DNA of 64,000 nt, taken from positions 1 to 64,000 of the forward strand of contig NZ_JAMBNP010000006.1 in assembly GCF_023715145.1 (NCBI RefSeq). Reading direction: 5' to 3'. The stretch comes from Paenibacillus glycanilyticus (lineage in GTDB: Bacteria > Bacillota > Bacilli > Paenibacillales > Paenibacillaceae). The notes beneath the pieces are model-generated. The model had not been told where the DNA came from and searched no databases. It worked only from the letters and a program-made list of their open reading frames with translations. Below, piece after piece: positions 44,512-53,297 of the stretch; the first letter of the stretch is position 1, and every line of letters begins with the position of its first letter. The position numbers and the translations under genes are program-made.

Positions 44512-45858
44512 GTGAAATCCAAGACACAGCTTACGGGGCGAGTCATATTCAAAGGTGATCCGGGTTATGATACCGCTCGAAAGAACTGGGATCCTCATAC
44601 AGACCGCTTTCCCAAGGTATTTGTTTTTGCGCAAAAAACGAGAGATGTAGCAAATGCGATAAAGTGGGCTCGCGCCAATAAGGTGCCTATCCGCCCTAGA
44701 AGCGGCAGGCACGCGCTGGAGACTAACCTGTCGCAGGTTAACGGCGGACTTGTCATCGATACAAGCGAGATGAAGAAAATTACACTGAATAAAAAATGCA
44801 GTACCGCTGTTGTCGAGACCGGCAACCGGGTAGGCAGAATCGTTGACACGCTTGCGAGGCAAGGCTATATGGCCCCATTTGGCGACAGTCCTTCCGTCGG
44901 CATTGGCGGCATCACGCCCGGCGGCGGAATTGGACCGCTTCAGCGTACGACGGGACTCATAAGCGATAACCTTATCGCGCTTGAAATGGTCGATGCAAAG
45001 GGAAGAATCATTCGTGCCAGCAAAAAGCGCAATTCCGATCTCCTCTGGGCGTCCCGAGGAGGTGGCGGCGGCAACTTCGGCGTATATACCAAATACAAAT
45101 TTAAAGTAAGGCGCGCTCCGGTTAAGGCTGCCGTATTTAGCGTCACCTGGCCGTGGGACCAGTTCGAAGAAGTCGTCGAAGCATGGCAGCGTTGGGCACC
45201 CTTCACTAGTACAAAGCTGGGCAGCGAATTATCCGTAGGTCCCAAAAAAGGCGGAAATGTCAGCATGCTGGGGGTTTACCTTGGCAGCAAAAAGAAAGCC
45301 CTTAAATTTTTGGAGCCTATCCTTAGCGTGGGAACGACTACGAAAAAAGACATCCGGTATCTTCCGTACCTGCAGGCAACAGAGTTTTTGCTCGCTCCCG
45401 ATCCGGTGCTGACCCAAAGGTTCAGCAACCAGTTCTCCAGCGGCTTCGGCAGGCGTCCATTCCCGGATAAGGCTTTTAAATATATGCGCGAGTTTCTGGA
45501 GAAAGCCGAGGGCGGAACTCCGGCCGGCTTCTACTTCCTGAACTGGGGAGGAGCTATACGACGCATTGCGCCTCGGGCTACCGCCTTCTATTGGCGGGAT
45601 CCGAAATATTACGTGGAATGGAACAGCTCGTGGGTGAAACCATCGCATGCGGCTAGAAACATTGCCTTGGCCCGCAACACCAGGAAGAAGCTGCAGCCGT
45701 ATATCGTTGGCTCTTATATTAACGTGCCCGACCAGGGCATTAAATGCTCCGGCCCGGTCTATTACGGCAAGAACTATGCGAGACTGCGCAGAGTCAAAGC
45801 GAAATATGATCCTCAGAATGTGTTTAATAATCCGCAGAGCATTCCTCCTGCGAAATAA
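44512..45858 (+). CDS. FAD-binding oxidoreductase, berberine-bridge-enzyme type
   Basis: Protein of 448 residues with the vanillyl-alcohol-oxidase fold: FAD domain (about 30-200; VGIGGITPGGGIG), substrate domain, and C-terminal BBE segment (KAKYDPQNVFNNPQSIP). The His in RPRSGRHALE is the usual covalent FAD-attachment site. The second site, normally Cys before the VGxGG motif, is replaced in GDSPSVGIGG, so only single attachment is expected. Members oxidise oligosaccharides, alcohols or alkaloids. GTG start behind AGGGAG; no signal peptide. Confidence 0.87.
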   Translation: MKSKTQLTGRVIFKGDPGYDTARKNWDPHTDRFPKVFVFAQKTRDVANAIKWARANKVPIRPRSGRHALETNLSQVNGGLVIDTSEMKKITLNKKCSTAVVETGNRVGRIVDTLARQGYMAPFGDSPSVGIGGITPGGGIGPLQRTTGLISDNLIALEMVDAKGRIIRASKKRNSDLLWASRGGGGGNFGVYTKYKFKVRRAPVKAAVFSVTWPWDQFEEVVEAWQRWAPFTSTKLGSELSVGPKKGGNVSMLGVYLGSKKKALKFLEPILSVGTTTKKDIRYLPYLQATEFLLAPDPVLTQRFSNQFSSGFGRRPFPDKAFKYMREFLEKAEGGTPAGFYFLNWGGAIRRIAPRATAFYWRDPKYYVEWNSSWVKPSHAARNIALARNTRKKLQPYIVGSYINVPDQGIKCSGPVYYGKNYARLRRVKAKYDPQNVFNNPQSIPPAK

Positions 45859-45867
45859 ACAAATAAC

Positions 45868-45906
45868 GGCAGCCTTGGACTTGACGAAAGTCCAAGGCTG
45901 CCGCTT
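45868..45906. terminator. Bidirectional terminator between convergent genes
   Basis: CGGCAGCCTTGGAC and GTCCAAGGCTGCCG pair perfectly around a nine-base loop; TTTATTG follows on the plus strand. It serves the FAD oxidoreductase gene and, on the other strand, the SLH gene ending at 45918. Confidence 0.88.
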
Positions 45907-45917
45907 TATTGTTGACT

Positions 45918-46958
45918 TTACTGCGGTGTTCTTCCCATATTTTTAAAGTAGATAATAACATGTCCATTATCATTTTCGGGTCTCTCTGCACGGAAGTTGG
46001 AACCGTTATAGGTGCCTCCCTCAGCAAATAGATTTTTGAGCTCCGAAGCAAGTGAATCCTGAACCGTTAATTTAGCTCCCTTTAACACCGTTATTGCAAG
46101 ATCTAGTGTGTTTGTAAAGCTGTCGTATAGAGTTATTTTATGTTCGCCGCCAACTTCCGCATAATCAACGACCAGAATATTTGTTGTTATGGATGACCTA
46201 TAAGCAACGCTAATCTTAGGCTTGTCGGGATTACGCACTATTACATAGGAGCCGTATTGCGTTTCCGCAAGCTTTTTATGCAATGCCAACTCTATGCCAA
46301 CCTTCATGTTTTTCAAATCTGAGGCTGTCTCCGGCAATACAATGGAACTTGAAGGCTCTGCAGGACATTTTTTCAACTGGGAAAAGCCGCTTAGTTGCAG
46401 CTTATAGATAAAAGCAGCGGCTTCAGCTCGTGTCAGTTGCGAGAACGGCTGAAAGTTATCAACCGTTGTGATGTTGGGATCAACCCCGCTAGCATACCCC
46501 TTGTTGTATAAATAGGAGACCGCTAAACTTGGCGAATTAATAAAGTTCACGCCGTCGGCCGCCGAGATGACAATTGCGACCTGCTCCCTCAGAATCGCTC
46601 TATTGCGAGCTTCAAAATCCGAATGCCCATACAACGGATAGTTCATCTCGGAAGCAAACGCATAAAAGGAATCCGACCAGCTGGATTTGTTTGTTATTTC
46701 CGGTAATTGCGCATGAAAGGCACGAAGCAGCATGACTAGAAATTCCGCCTCCGAAACATTGGAATCCGGTTTAAACGTACCATCGGAATATCCGTTTACG
46801 ACTCCCTCTTGAACGGCCCAATTAATATAAGCTTCAGCCCAATGTCCTTTCGTATCGGTGAAGGATAGGGGCTTATCCGCCGCTTCCAGCTTAATGGGTT
46901 GAATCCCGGATAAAATAATAAACGCTGTTAGTGATAACATAAGTATCCTCTTAAACAT
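45918..46958 (-). CDS. Secreted SLH-domain protein
   Basis: Protein of 346 residues. Signal peptide 1-26 (cleavage near LEAADK), then S-layer-homology domains: FTDTKGHWAEAYINWAVQEGVVNGYSDGTFKPDSNVSEAEF (cut here only as a positional guide, residues about 33-75), a less regular one to about 130, and another ending LTRAEAAAFIYKL near 190. These bind pyruvylated wall polymers. The C-terminal 150 residues are unrecognised. GGAGG lies upstream of the ATG. Confidence 0.82.
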   Translation of the reverse strand: MFKRILMLSLTAFIILSGIQPIKLEAADKPLSFTDTKGHWAEAYINWAVQEGVVNGYSDGTFKPDSNVSEAEFLVMLLRAFHAQLPEITNKSSWSDSFYAFASEMNYPLYGHSDFEARNRAILREQVAIVISAADGVNFINSPSLAVSYLYNKGYASGVDPNITTVDNFQPFSQLTRAEAAAFIYKLQLSGFSQLKKCPAEPSSSIVLPETASDLKNMKVGIELALHKKLAETQYGSYVIVRNPDKPKISVAYRSSITTNILVVDYAEVGGEHKITLYDSFTNTLDLAITVLKGAKLTVQDSLASELKNLFAEGGTYNGSNFRAERPENDNGHVIIYFKNMGRTPQ

Positions 46959-47006
46959 GTTGTAACCTCCATTTACATCAACAAATATTGCTATTTACCT
47001 TTCTCA

Positions 47007-47591
47007 TTAAAACTCCACGCCGCGTACCTTCGAGAAAACCATCGTATCGCGCAGCGAGCCGTCATTGGCGTTTTTATGATTTCGCAGCACGCCTTCAAGC
47101 GTAAACCCGGTACGCTCGGCCACATTGGCGCTCTTCTTATTGCGGGCATCACAATGAATCTCAATCCGATTGGCTTCCAGCACTTGAATGGCAAAGCTCG
47201 CAATCGCCTCGACCGCCTCTGTTATATACCCTTGACCGGCATAGGAGGTTCTTGCCCAATATCCAATCTCGAATGAACGAGCGTGCCAATCCATACGATG
47301 TAGTCCGCTGCTGCCGACAAGCTGCCCCGTCTCTTTATGAAACAGCAGGAGTCTGAAATCCGTTCTTCCCAGAAATTCCAATCGGGACTTCCTTATACTG
47401 ATCTCGGATTCTTCCATAGTAGGAGCCCCTTTAGCCCAAGGCATCCAAGGACGCAGCTCTTCCAGGCTTTCAATGACTGCCTCGTTAATTGCCGCCCCGT
47501 CTCCATGCAATGGGGCACGAATGATAAGCCGCGCGCTTTCGAAGCTCTCCGGTATGGTCATCAGCATGGGATTCAAACCAGATTGACTCAT
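47007..47591 (-). CDS. GNAT acetyltransferase, RimJ/RimL type
   Basis: Protein of 194 residues: SARLIIRAPLHGDG near the start, motif A YWARTSYAGQGYITEAV, and HCDARNKKSANVAERTGFTLEGVLR, all typical of ribosomal-protein N-acetyltransferase-like proteins. GGAGGG lies upstream of the ATG at 47591. Single gene; the substrate is unknown. Confidence 0.87.
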   Translation of the reverse strand: MSQSGLNPMLMTIPESFESARLIIRAPLHGDGAAINEAVIESLEELRPWMPWAKGAPTMEESEISIRKSRLEFLGRTDFRLLLFHKETGQLVGSSGLHRMDWHARSFEIGYWARTSYAGQGYITEAVEAIASFAIQVLEANRIEIHCDARNKKSANVAERTGFTLEGVLRNHKNANDGSLRDTMVFSKVRGVEF

Positions 47592-47759
47592 AATAAGCCC
47601 TCCCTTTAGTCATTCCGATTAGTTCGCCTGTCATATTTATACAATTATAGTCCCGACTGTATACGGCTGCAACGATTCCTTTTTGCACCACTTGTTCCGT
47701 TTTAAGAAGAGCATTATGATGGTAGGATTGACAATAAGAACTAGAGGGATCAAGACATC

Positions 47760-49022
47760 ATGAGAATTAGAGATTGGGATCAAAATTTAAAAATCCGGCT
47801 ATTAGGAGAAACTAGCTTTAACATTATTTTTTGGATATTTTATCCGTTTCTATCGATCTATTTCGCCCAATCCTTCGGCAAAAGCTGGACCGGGCTGTTA
47901 CTCGTCCTATCGCAAGCGCTGTCCGTGCTGGTTAATCTGTTTGGCGGATATTTCGCGGACCGGCTCGGCCGGAAGACGGTGATGGTCTTCGCCGCGTGCG
48001 GACAAGCCGTTGGCTACGGGATCTTCGCCTGTACGGCATCCCCTTGGCTGGACCTCCCCGCCGTCAGTTTTGTTGGCTTTACCTTGGCCAGCTTATGCGG
48101 CACGTTATATTGGCCGGCAAGCCAGGCGATGGTTGCGGATGTTGTGCCGGAGGAGCATCGTTCCAGCGTTTTTGCCGTCTTTTATACCGCGGTGAACATG
48201 GCTGTCGTTATCGGTCCGTTAATTGGGGCAACCTTCTTCCTGGACTCCCCCCACGTCATTTTGTTTGCAGCCAGCGCCGTCTGCCTTCTGTTCACCCTTA
48301 TGCTGGCACGCTTTACGAAAGAGACAAGAGTACAAGATCACGTCCACGCTAAGCGCACGGAATCAGAACCGTGGTACAAAGCAGTGGGAGCCCAGCTTCA
48401 AGACTATAAAGTCATTGCAACGGACCGGGTATTTCTGCTGTTTATCCTTGCGGGCGTCCTGTTAGCCCAGACCTTCATGCAGCTTGACCTGCTGTTCCCT
48501 GTATTCCTGAAGGAGACGGTTCATCAGACCACCATTTATTCGTTTGGAGATTGGAAGCTGCAGTTATCCGGCGAGAAGCTGTTTGGACTTATCGTATCGG
48601 AGAATGGTCTGTTCGTCGCCCTGTTTACGGTAGCGGTGACCAAATGGATGCTGCAATTCCGCGACCGGTTTGTATTTATCGGAAGCAGCCTTCTGTATGC
48701 GGCAGGGATCGGAATGTTTGGCCAGATGTCTACGTTCTGGGGTTTAACGGCCGCCATAATCGTATTTACTCTAGCAGAGCTAATGACCGCGGGACCTCAG
48801 CAGACATTTGTGTCCAGGCTGGCTCCCGAGCATATGCGAGGGCAATATTTTGCGGCAGCCAGCTTGCGGTTCACGATCGGCAGAACGCTCGCGCCCATGT
48901 CAATTCCGCTCAGCGAATGGATCGGCTATGACGGAACGTTTGGTCTCTTGACCGTGCTTGCGGTCTTATCTGCCCTAATCTATTACGCGATGTTCAAACA
49001 ATTCGACAGGCAGCATGCCTGA
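47760..49022 (+). CDS. MFS transporter, drug-efflux type
   Basis: Major-facilitator permease of 420 residues with 12 predicted membrane helices. The loop 2-3 motif GGYFADRLGRKTVM is the classic MFS motif A, and helix 4-5 carries YWPASQAMVADVVPEEHR, common in YttB/MdtH-like exporters. A promoter is plausible upstream (TTGACA at 47728) but the -10 is unclear. A terminator follows. The substrate is unknown; drug or metabolite export is likely. Confidence 0.87.
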   Translation: MRIRDWDQNLKIRLLGETSFNIIFWIFYPFLSIYFAQSFGKSWTGLLLVLSQALSVLVNLFGGYFADRLGRKTVMVFAACGQAVGYGIFACTASPWLDLPAVSFVGFTLASLCGTLYWPASQAMVADVVPEEHRSSVFAVFYTAVNMAVVIGPLIGATFFLDSPHVILFAASAVCLLFTLMLARFTKETRVQDHVHAKRTESEPWYKAVGAQLQDYKVIATDRVFLLFILAGVLLAQTFMQLDLLFPVFLKETVHQTTIYSFGDWKLQLSGEKLFGLIVSENGLFVALFTVAVTKWMLQFRDRFVFIGSSLLYAAGIGMFGQMSTFWGLTAAIIVFTLAELMTAGPQQTFVSRLAPEHMRGQYFAAASLRFTIGRTLAPMSIPLSEWIGYDGTFGLLTVLAVLSALIYYAMFKQFDRQHA

Positions 49023-49028
49023 TCGCAT

Positions 49029-49067
49029 AAAAGGCTGTACCCTTCTCGTCAGGGCACAGCCTTTTTC
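49029..49067. terminator. Bidirectional terminator between convergent genes
   Basis: AAGGCTGTACCCT and AGGGCACAGCCTT pair with one mismatch around TCTCGTC, with TTTTTCTTC on the plus side and AAAA before the stem. Confidence 0.85.
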
Positions 49068-49076
49068 TTCTATCTA

Positions 49077-50141
49077 TTAACTTCTAACCTCAAGTCTCCC
49101 CTTGAAAAACAACTCCGTCGCTTCTACGTCATCCGTCTCGCCGTCCAGAATCCTCTTCGCGTCATCTAGCGTCTCATAGAGCGACAGCCACTCGCCGGAC
49201 TTCTGCGTATAAGGCTCGGAGACAAAAAACGGTTGAGCCAAGTAAGCTTCAAGTCTCTCTCCCCGCTTATATAACGGCACGTCGGACTCTGCTATTTTTC
49301 CAAGACCATGCACCTGGACTAGCGATCTCAGCTCTCTGTAACGTCGAAGCAGCTTCCGCGTCCGCTGCTGGACGGCAAGATGCGCGGCATCCAAATAATT
49401 GCCTTCGGTAATCGTTGAAGTGGAGGTAATAGGATCAATTGCGGGATAAATGCCGCGGCTGATTAAATCCGGATCAAAGCGCCATAACGTATCGAGAGGG
49501 CCATAAGCTTCTGAAGCCGATTCGTCGGCAGCCTCGCAAGCCATATCAACCAGCGCGGCCGTGATGGGCCTTGCTCCCGCTTCCTTCAGGCTTTCCCGCA
49601 GAGTAAAGAGCTCACCCGACAGTACGGTGCTGCGGTCAACGCCGAGCAGAATATCCTTCTCCTCGCGAAGATTGACGATCTGATGGTACACTTCCTCTCT
49701 TGTGGAGAGAACATAGCCGGATTGTTCTTTAACATGGCTGATCCCCGGAGCGTCGGTACCCGGATCCCAGAAAATCGTAGCGTACCCGCGTTTGTTCATC
49801 CGGTGCATCAGCTCCGCCAATAACACCAGCTGCCCCATACTGGGTCTTGCAACGAAACCAACGGTACCGCCGCGCACGACGGGTGCAAGCAAATCGAGTG
49901 CCTTAATTCCGGTTTCAATCATCCTCATCCCGCTCCCTCTAATAATGAGTTCATCCAGACTACACCCTGATAATGCGGCCAAAGCGACCAACGTCCGAAC
50001 TTCTGCCCGGCCAACGGGAATTTTTCCCGTGCAAAGATTGGATACGGTTGCTGCTCGAAGACCAGCCTTCTGTGCCGCTGAGGTTAGATTGGGTACGCGA
50101 CGGCGTAATAGCGGTACGTTAAGCTGTAGCTCTTCATCCAT
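49077..50141 (-). CDS. HTH domain fused to a degenerate F1-ATPase beta-like domain
   Basis: Protein of 354 residues. Residues about 8-68 form an XRE-like helix-turn-helix unit (SAAQKAGLRAATVSNLCTGK). From 72 on it follows the ATP synthase beta subunit: IETGIKALDLLAPVVRGG, RGIYPAIDPITSTS (229-242), DAAHLAVQQ, LLRRYRELRSLV, LAQPFFVSEPYT and a C-terminal helical part. The P-loop position reads ARPSMGQL (98-105), so the nucleotide-binding Gly-Lys-Thr is gone; the GERTREGN segment with the catalytic Glu is missing as well. DILLGVD (163-169) keeps a Walker-B-like look. AAGGAGGTG fixes the ATG. Not an ATPase subunit; probably a DNA-binding regulator. Divergent from orphan trpB. Confidence 0.82.
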   Translation of the reverse strand: MDEELQLNVPLLRRRVPNLTSAAQKAGLRAATVSNLCTGKIPVGRAEVRTLVALAALSGCSLDELIIRGSGMRMIETGIKALDLLAPVVRGGTVGFVARPSMGQLVLLAELMHRMNKRGYATIFWDPGTDAPGISHVKEQSGYVLSTREEVYHQIVNLREEKDILLGVDRSTVLSGELFTLRESLKEAGARPITAALVDMACEAADESASEAYGPLDTLWRFDPDLISRGIYPAIDPITSTSTITEGNYLDAAHLAVQQRTRKLLRRYRELRSLVQVHGLGKIAESDVPLYKRGERLEAYLAQPFFVSEPYTQKSGEWLSLYETLDDAKRILDGETDDVEATELFFKGRLEVRS

Positions 50142-50155
50142 TTATTAGCACCTCC

Positions 50156-50185
50156 TTACTCTATATAGTAATCAGCTTTACTCTA
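50156..50185. promoter_or_regulatory. Candidate operator: TTACTCTA direct repeat
   Basis: TTACTCTA occurs at 50156-50163 and 50178-50185, 22 bases apart (two helical turns), between the HTH/beta-like gene and trpB. The first copy touches the HTH gene's ribosome site. A TTACT/AGTAA palindrome overlaps it. Autoregulation is a guess; an eight-base repeat can occur by chance. Confidence 0.3.
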
Positions 50186-50334
50186 AAGCGCAACGATAAT
50201 TTGTAAAATATGGTGAACGACAATTGAACGGCCTATTCTGCCAAATTCCTTTTTTTAACAAGAAATTTGTCATAAATTGTGCTACCATATGGATTGAACC
50301 AGTAGATTACATATCCGATTGGAGGCGCTTACAA

Positions 50335-51498
50335 ATGAACCAGGATCAAGTGGCTGAAGGGTATTTCGGTGAGTTTGGGGGCAGCTTTGTCCCGCCCGAG
50401 CTGAAGGAAGTATTGGATTATTTAAGCGCGCAATTCAACAAGTTCAAGGATGACCCGGAGTTCAAAGAAGAGCTCGAATACTACCTCAAGGAATACGTTG
50501 GCCGCGAGAATCCGCTGACCTACGCGGAGCAATTAACTAACGCGTGGGGCGGCGCGAAAATCTATCTGAAGCGCGAGGACCTGAACCATACCGGTGCTCA
50601 CAAGATCAACAACGTTGTCGGGCAAATCCTGCTTGCCAAGCGGATGGGCGCCAAACGCGTCATCGCCGAGACAGGTGCCGGCCAGCACGGCGTAGCAACG
50701 GCAACGGCCTGCGCGATGTTCAACATGGACTGCGTCATCTATATGGGTGCGGAAGATACGCGCCGTCAAGCGCTGAACGTATTCCGGATGGAGCTTCTTG
50801 GCGCTACCGTTGTTCCGGTAGACAAAGGTCAAGGACGCCTGAAGGATGCCGTCGATGAAGCGCTGAACGATCTGGTAGCTAACTATAAAAATACGTTCTA
50901 TCTGCTGGGCTCCGCGGTTGGTCCGCATCCTTTCCCCACGATGGTGAAGCATTTCCAATCCATTATCAGCGAGGAATCGAAACGCCAGATTCTGGCCAAG
51001 GAAGGCCGTCTTCCGGATGCGGTTATCGCCTGCGCGGGCGGCGGCAGCAATGCGATTGGCGCTTTCGCCCATTATATCGATGAGCCGTCTGTACGCCTGA
51101 TCGGCGTGGAGCCGGACCAGGCACCAACCTTGACCGAAGGCGTTCCCAGCATTATCCACGGATTTAAATGTCTCGTCCTGCTGGACGAGAAAGGCAATCC
51201 CAGAAAAACGTACTCCATCGCAGCCGGACTTGACTATCCGGGTGTCGGACCTGAGCACAGCCATTTGAAAGTCAGCGGCCGCGCGGAATACGTAACGATA
51301 AGCAATGAAGAAGTACTTGCAGCTTTCCAAGAGCTCTCCCGTACGGAGGGCATTATCCCCGCGCTCGAAAGCGCGCATGCGGTTGCCCATGCCAAGAAGC
51401 TGGCGCCTACCATGAACAAGGACCAGATCATTATCGTGAATTTGTCCGGCCGCGGCGACAAAGACGTAGAGCAGGTTTACAACATGCTTCATAAGTAA
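50335..51498 (+). CDS. trpB: Tryptophan synthase beta chain (orphan copy)
   Basis: PLP enzyme of 387 residues that joins serine and indole to make tryptophan. [12 protein letters not shown] opens the protein, [10 protein letters not shown] carries the PLP Lys, [14 protein letters not shown] and AGGGSNAIG bind substrate and cofactor phosphate, and NLSGRGDKD ends it. Length and motifs fit the standard TrpB1 type that pairs with TrpA. ATG at 50335 follows GGAGGCG; an upstream in-frame start at 50224 is not supported. No other trp gene is nearby, so it is either an extra copy or uses external indole. Confidence 0.93.
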   Translation: MNQDQVAEGYFGEFGGSFVPPELKEVLDYLSAQFNKFKDDPEFKEELEYYLKEYVGRENPLTYAEQLTNAWGGAKIYLKREDLNHTGAHKINNVVGQILLAKRMGAKRVIAETGAGQHGVATATACAMFNMDCVIYMGAEDTRRQALNVFRMELLGATVVPVDKGQGRLKDAVDEALNDLVANYKNTFYLLGSAVGPHPFPTMVKHFQSIISEESKRQILAKEGRLPDAVIACAGGGSNAIGAFAHYIDEPSVRLIGVEPDQAPTLTEGVPSIIHGFKCLVLLDEKGNPRKTYSIAAGLDYPGVGPEHSHLKVSGRAEYVTISNEEVLAAFQELSRTEGIIPALESAHAVAHAKKLAPTMNKDQIIIVNLSGRGDKDVEQVYNMLHK

Positions 51499-51508
51499 TC
51501 CTATACTC

Positions 51509-51544
51509 GCAGCTTCTGCCTCTTGGGCAGGGCTGCTTTTTTTT
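51509..51544 (+). terminator. Terminator of trpB
   Basis: GCAGCTTCTGCC and GGGCAGGGCTGC pair with a TCTT loop, followed by eight T. Classic Rho-independent terminator 11 bases after the stop. Confidence 0.92.
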
Positions 51545-51682
51545 GGCTGCCCGGAAGCGTATACTTGGAATAGGCTTTGTAAGTCTGCAGCTGCCAAGCT
51601 TATGGTTACGAAGCAAGAATCATTGCGAACAGACTAATCCAATCTGTTTGTGTGATCATTCTTTTGGGGAGGTACATAAGAA

Positions 51683-53038
51683 ATGAGTTATGAATCGTAT
51701 TTTTCGGAACGTAGAGAACAGCAGCTGGGTGAGCTTAAAGAGTTTCTGACCATTCCAAGCATTTCGGCGCTGTCTGAGCATAAGCAGGACATGATCAAAG
51801 CCGCCGAATGGGTGGCAGGCAAGCTTGAGCTGGCGGGACTTGAGAACGTGCAGGTTCATCAGACCGCAGGTCATCCGATTGTGTATGCCGATCATCTTCA
51901 TGCGCCGGGCAAGCCAACCATTCTTGTATACGGCCATTATGATGTACAGCCGGTTGATCCGCTTAATCTGTGGGAGACACCGCCATTTGAACCAACGGAG
52001 CGCGACGGCAAGCTGTATGCGCGCGGGGCAACCGATGATAAAGGTCAGATTTTCCTGCATATCAAAGCCATTGAAGCCTTGCTGAAGCAGGAGCAGCAGC
52101 TTCCCGTGAATGTGAAGTTCTGCATCGAGGGCGAAGAGGAGATCTCCAGCCCAAGCCTGCTGACCTTCCTGCATGAGCAGAAGGAGAAGCTGGCGACCAA
52201 CGCGGTTCTTATCTCGGACACCTCTCTGATCGAAAAAGGCAAGCCTGCAATCTCGATTGGCCTGCGCGGACTTTGCTCGCTTGAGGTGTCCATTAACGCT
52301 TCCAACACGGATCTGCATTCGGGCACCTACGGCGGCGGCGTACCAAACGCGCTTCATGCGATGGTTGAGCTGCTCGCTTCGCTCCATGACAAGCAAGGAC
52401 GCATTACCGTAGAGGGCTTCTACGAAGGCGTGCCTGAGTTGACGGCTGCTATGCACGAGGAGTTTGAAAAACAAAACTTCAACGAAGAGCAGCTGAAGAA
52501 AACGCTGGGCCTCAGCACAACTTACGGAGAAGAGGGTTATTCCTTCGTAGAGCGCACCGGCGCTCGTCCAACGCTGGAGCTGAACGGGGTATGGGGCGGC
52601 TTCCAAGGCGAAGGCACCAAGACGGTTATTCCAAAAGAAGCCCACGCGAAGATTACCTGCCGCCTGGTCGGTCAGCAGGATCCGCAGCGTATTCTGGACG
52701 CGATCATCGCGCATCTCCACGCGAACGTTCAGCCGGGTGTTACGCTGAAGGTTAAGCCGGGCGAGAAAGCACGCGCCTTCGATATGGATCCGTCCATCCC
52801 GCTTCTGCAAACGGCAGCCGACGCTTATGAGGCGGTATATGGCACTCGTGCTTTGTTCACGAAGGACGGCGGCTCGATTCCAATCGTCGAGACCTTCTCC
52901 CGCGTATTGTCCGCGCCGGTTATTATGATGGGCTTTGGCCTGCCGGACGAGAATCTCCATGCCCCGAACGAGCACTTCAACCTCGAGAACTTTGACAAAG
53001 GTCTTCTGACAATTGTGGAGTTTTTGAAAAGAGTTTAA
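51683..53038 (+). CDS. M20-family dipeptidase
   Basis: Cytosolic metallopeptidase of 451 residues. Zinc-ligand motifs: YGHYDVQPVDP (His and Asp), RGATDDKGQ (bridging Asp), EGEEEISSPS (catalytic Glu and ligand Glu), and a dimerisation lid domain in the middle (TDLHSGTYGG). Near the C-terminus HAPNEHF supplies the last His ligand. Family members cleave dipeptides. GGGGAGG lies upstream of the ATG. Single gene between trpB and a spacer. Confidence 0.9.
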   Translation: MSYESYFSERREQQLGELKEFLTIPSISALSEHKQDMIKAAEWVAGKLELAGLENVQVHQTAGHPIVYADHLHAPGKPTILVYGHYDVQPVDPLNLWETPPFEPTERDGKLYARGATDDKGQIFLHIKAIEALLKQEQQLPVNVKFCIEGEEEISSPSLLTFLHEQKEKLATNAVLISDTSLIEKGKPAISIGLRGLCSLEVSINASNTDLHSGTYGGGVPNALHAMVELLASLHDKQGRITVEGFYEGVPELTAAMHEEFEKQNFNEEQLKKTLGLSTTYGEEGYSFVERTGARPTLELNGVWGGFQGEGTKTVIPKEAHAKITCRLVGQQDPQRILDAIIAHLHANVQPGVTLKVKPGEKARAFDMDPSIPLLQTAADAYEAVYGTRALFTKDGGSIPIVETFSRVLSAPVIMMGFGLPDENLHAPNEHFNLENFDKGLLTIVEFLKRV

Positions 53039-53040
53039 TC

Positions 53041-53266
53041 ACTAGCTGCCTTCTGCGTTGTATGTTATGCAGGATATCTGGTTTGATCGGAGCGTTACGG
53101 GGTATTAAGTTGTACATAGTGCAGCATATTTCACCGAAACAAGTCTAGCCAGGCTGTTATTGTCCTAATATCCTGCACTATGTACAGGATATTCCGCGTC
53201 ACTGGGCTAAAAAGCGCTAATATGCTGTAGAACGTGCAATGTAGAACGATAGCTTTACCGGCACAT
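53041..53266. repeat. Intergenic spacer with a 14-bp perfect inverted repeat
   Basis: TGTACATAGTGCAG (53111-53124) and CTGCACTATGTACA (53173-53186) are exact complements; allowing one mismatch the stem reaches about 20 bp. The loop is about 48 bases. No gene is seen. It shares a TGCAGGATA motif with the spacer at 8348-8796. Confidence 0.7.
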
Positions 53267-53293
53267 AAAAAAGCAGCCCTCCGGGCTGCTTTT
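53267..53293 (-). terminator. Terminator of the MetQ-type gene
   Basis: AAAAGCAGCCC / GGGCTGCTTTT with a TCC loop and a T-run on the minus strand, just past the stop at 53298. Confidence 0.9.
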
Positions 53294-53297
53294 CGCA

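Noticed and set aside
49077..50141. Ordinary ATP synthase beta subunit or alternative F1 operon
   Set aside because: No other atp gene is adjacent, the nucleotide-binding Lys/Thr and catalytic Glu segments are missing, and an HTH replaces the N-terminal crown.
50142..50334. T-box or trp attenuator leader before trpB
   Set aside because: No TGGNACCGCG-type T-box sequence and no terminator hairpin in the leader.
50533..51597. 354-codon minus-strand frame opposite trpB
   Set aside because: The trpB product is unambiguous and the antisense frame lacks any known pattern.
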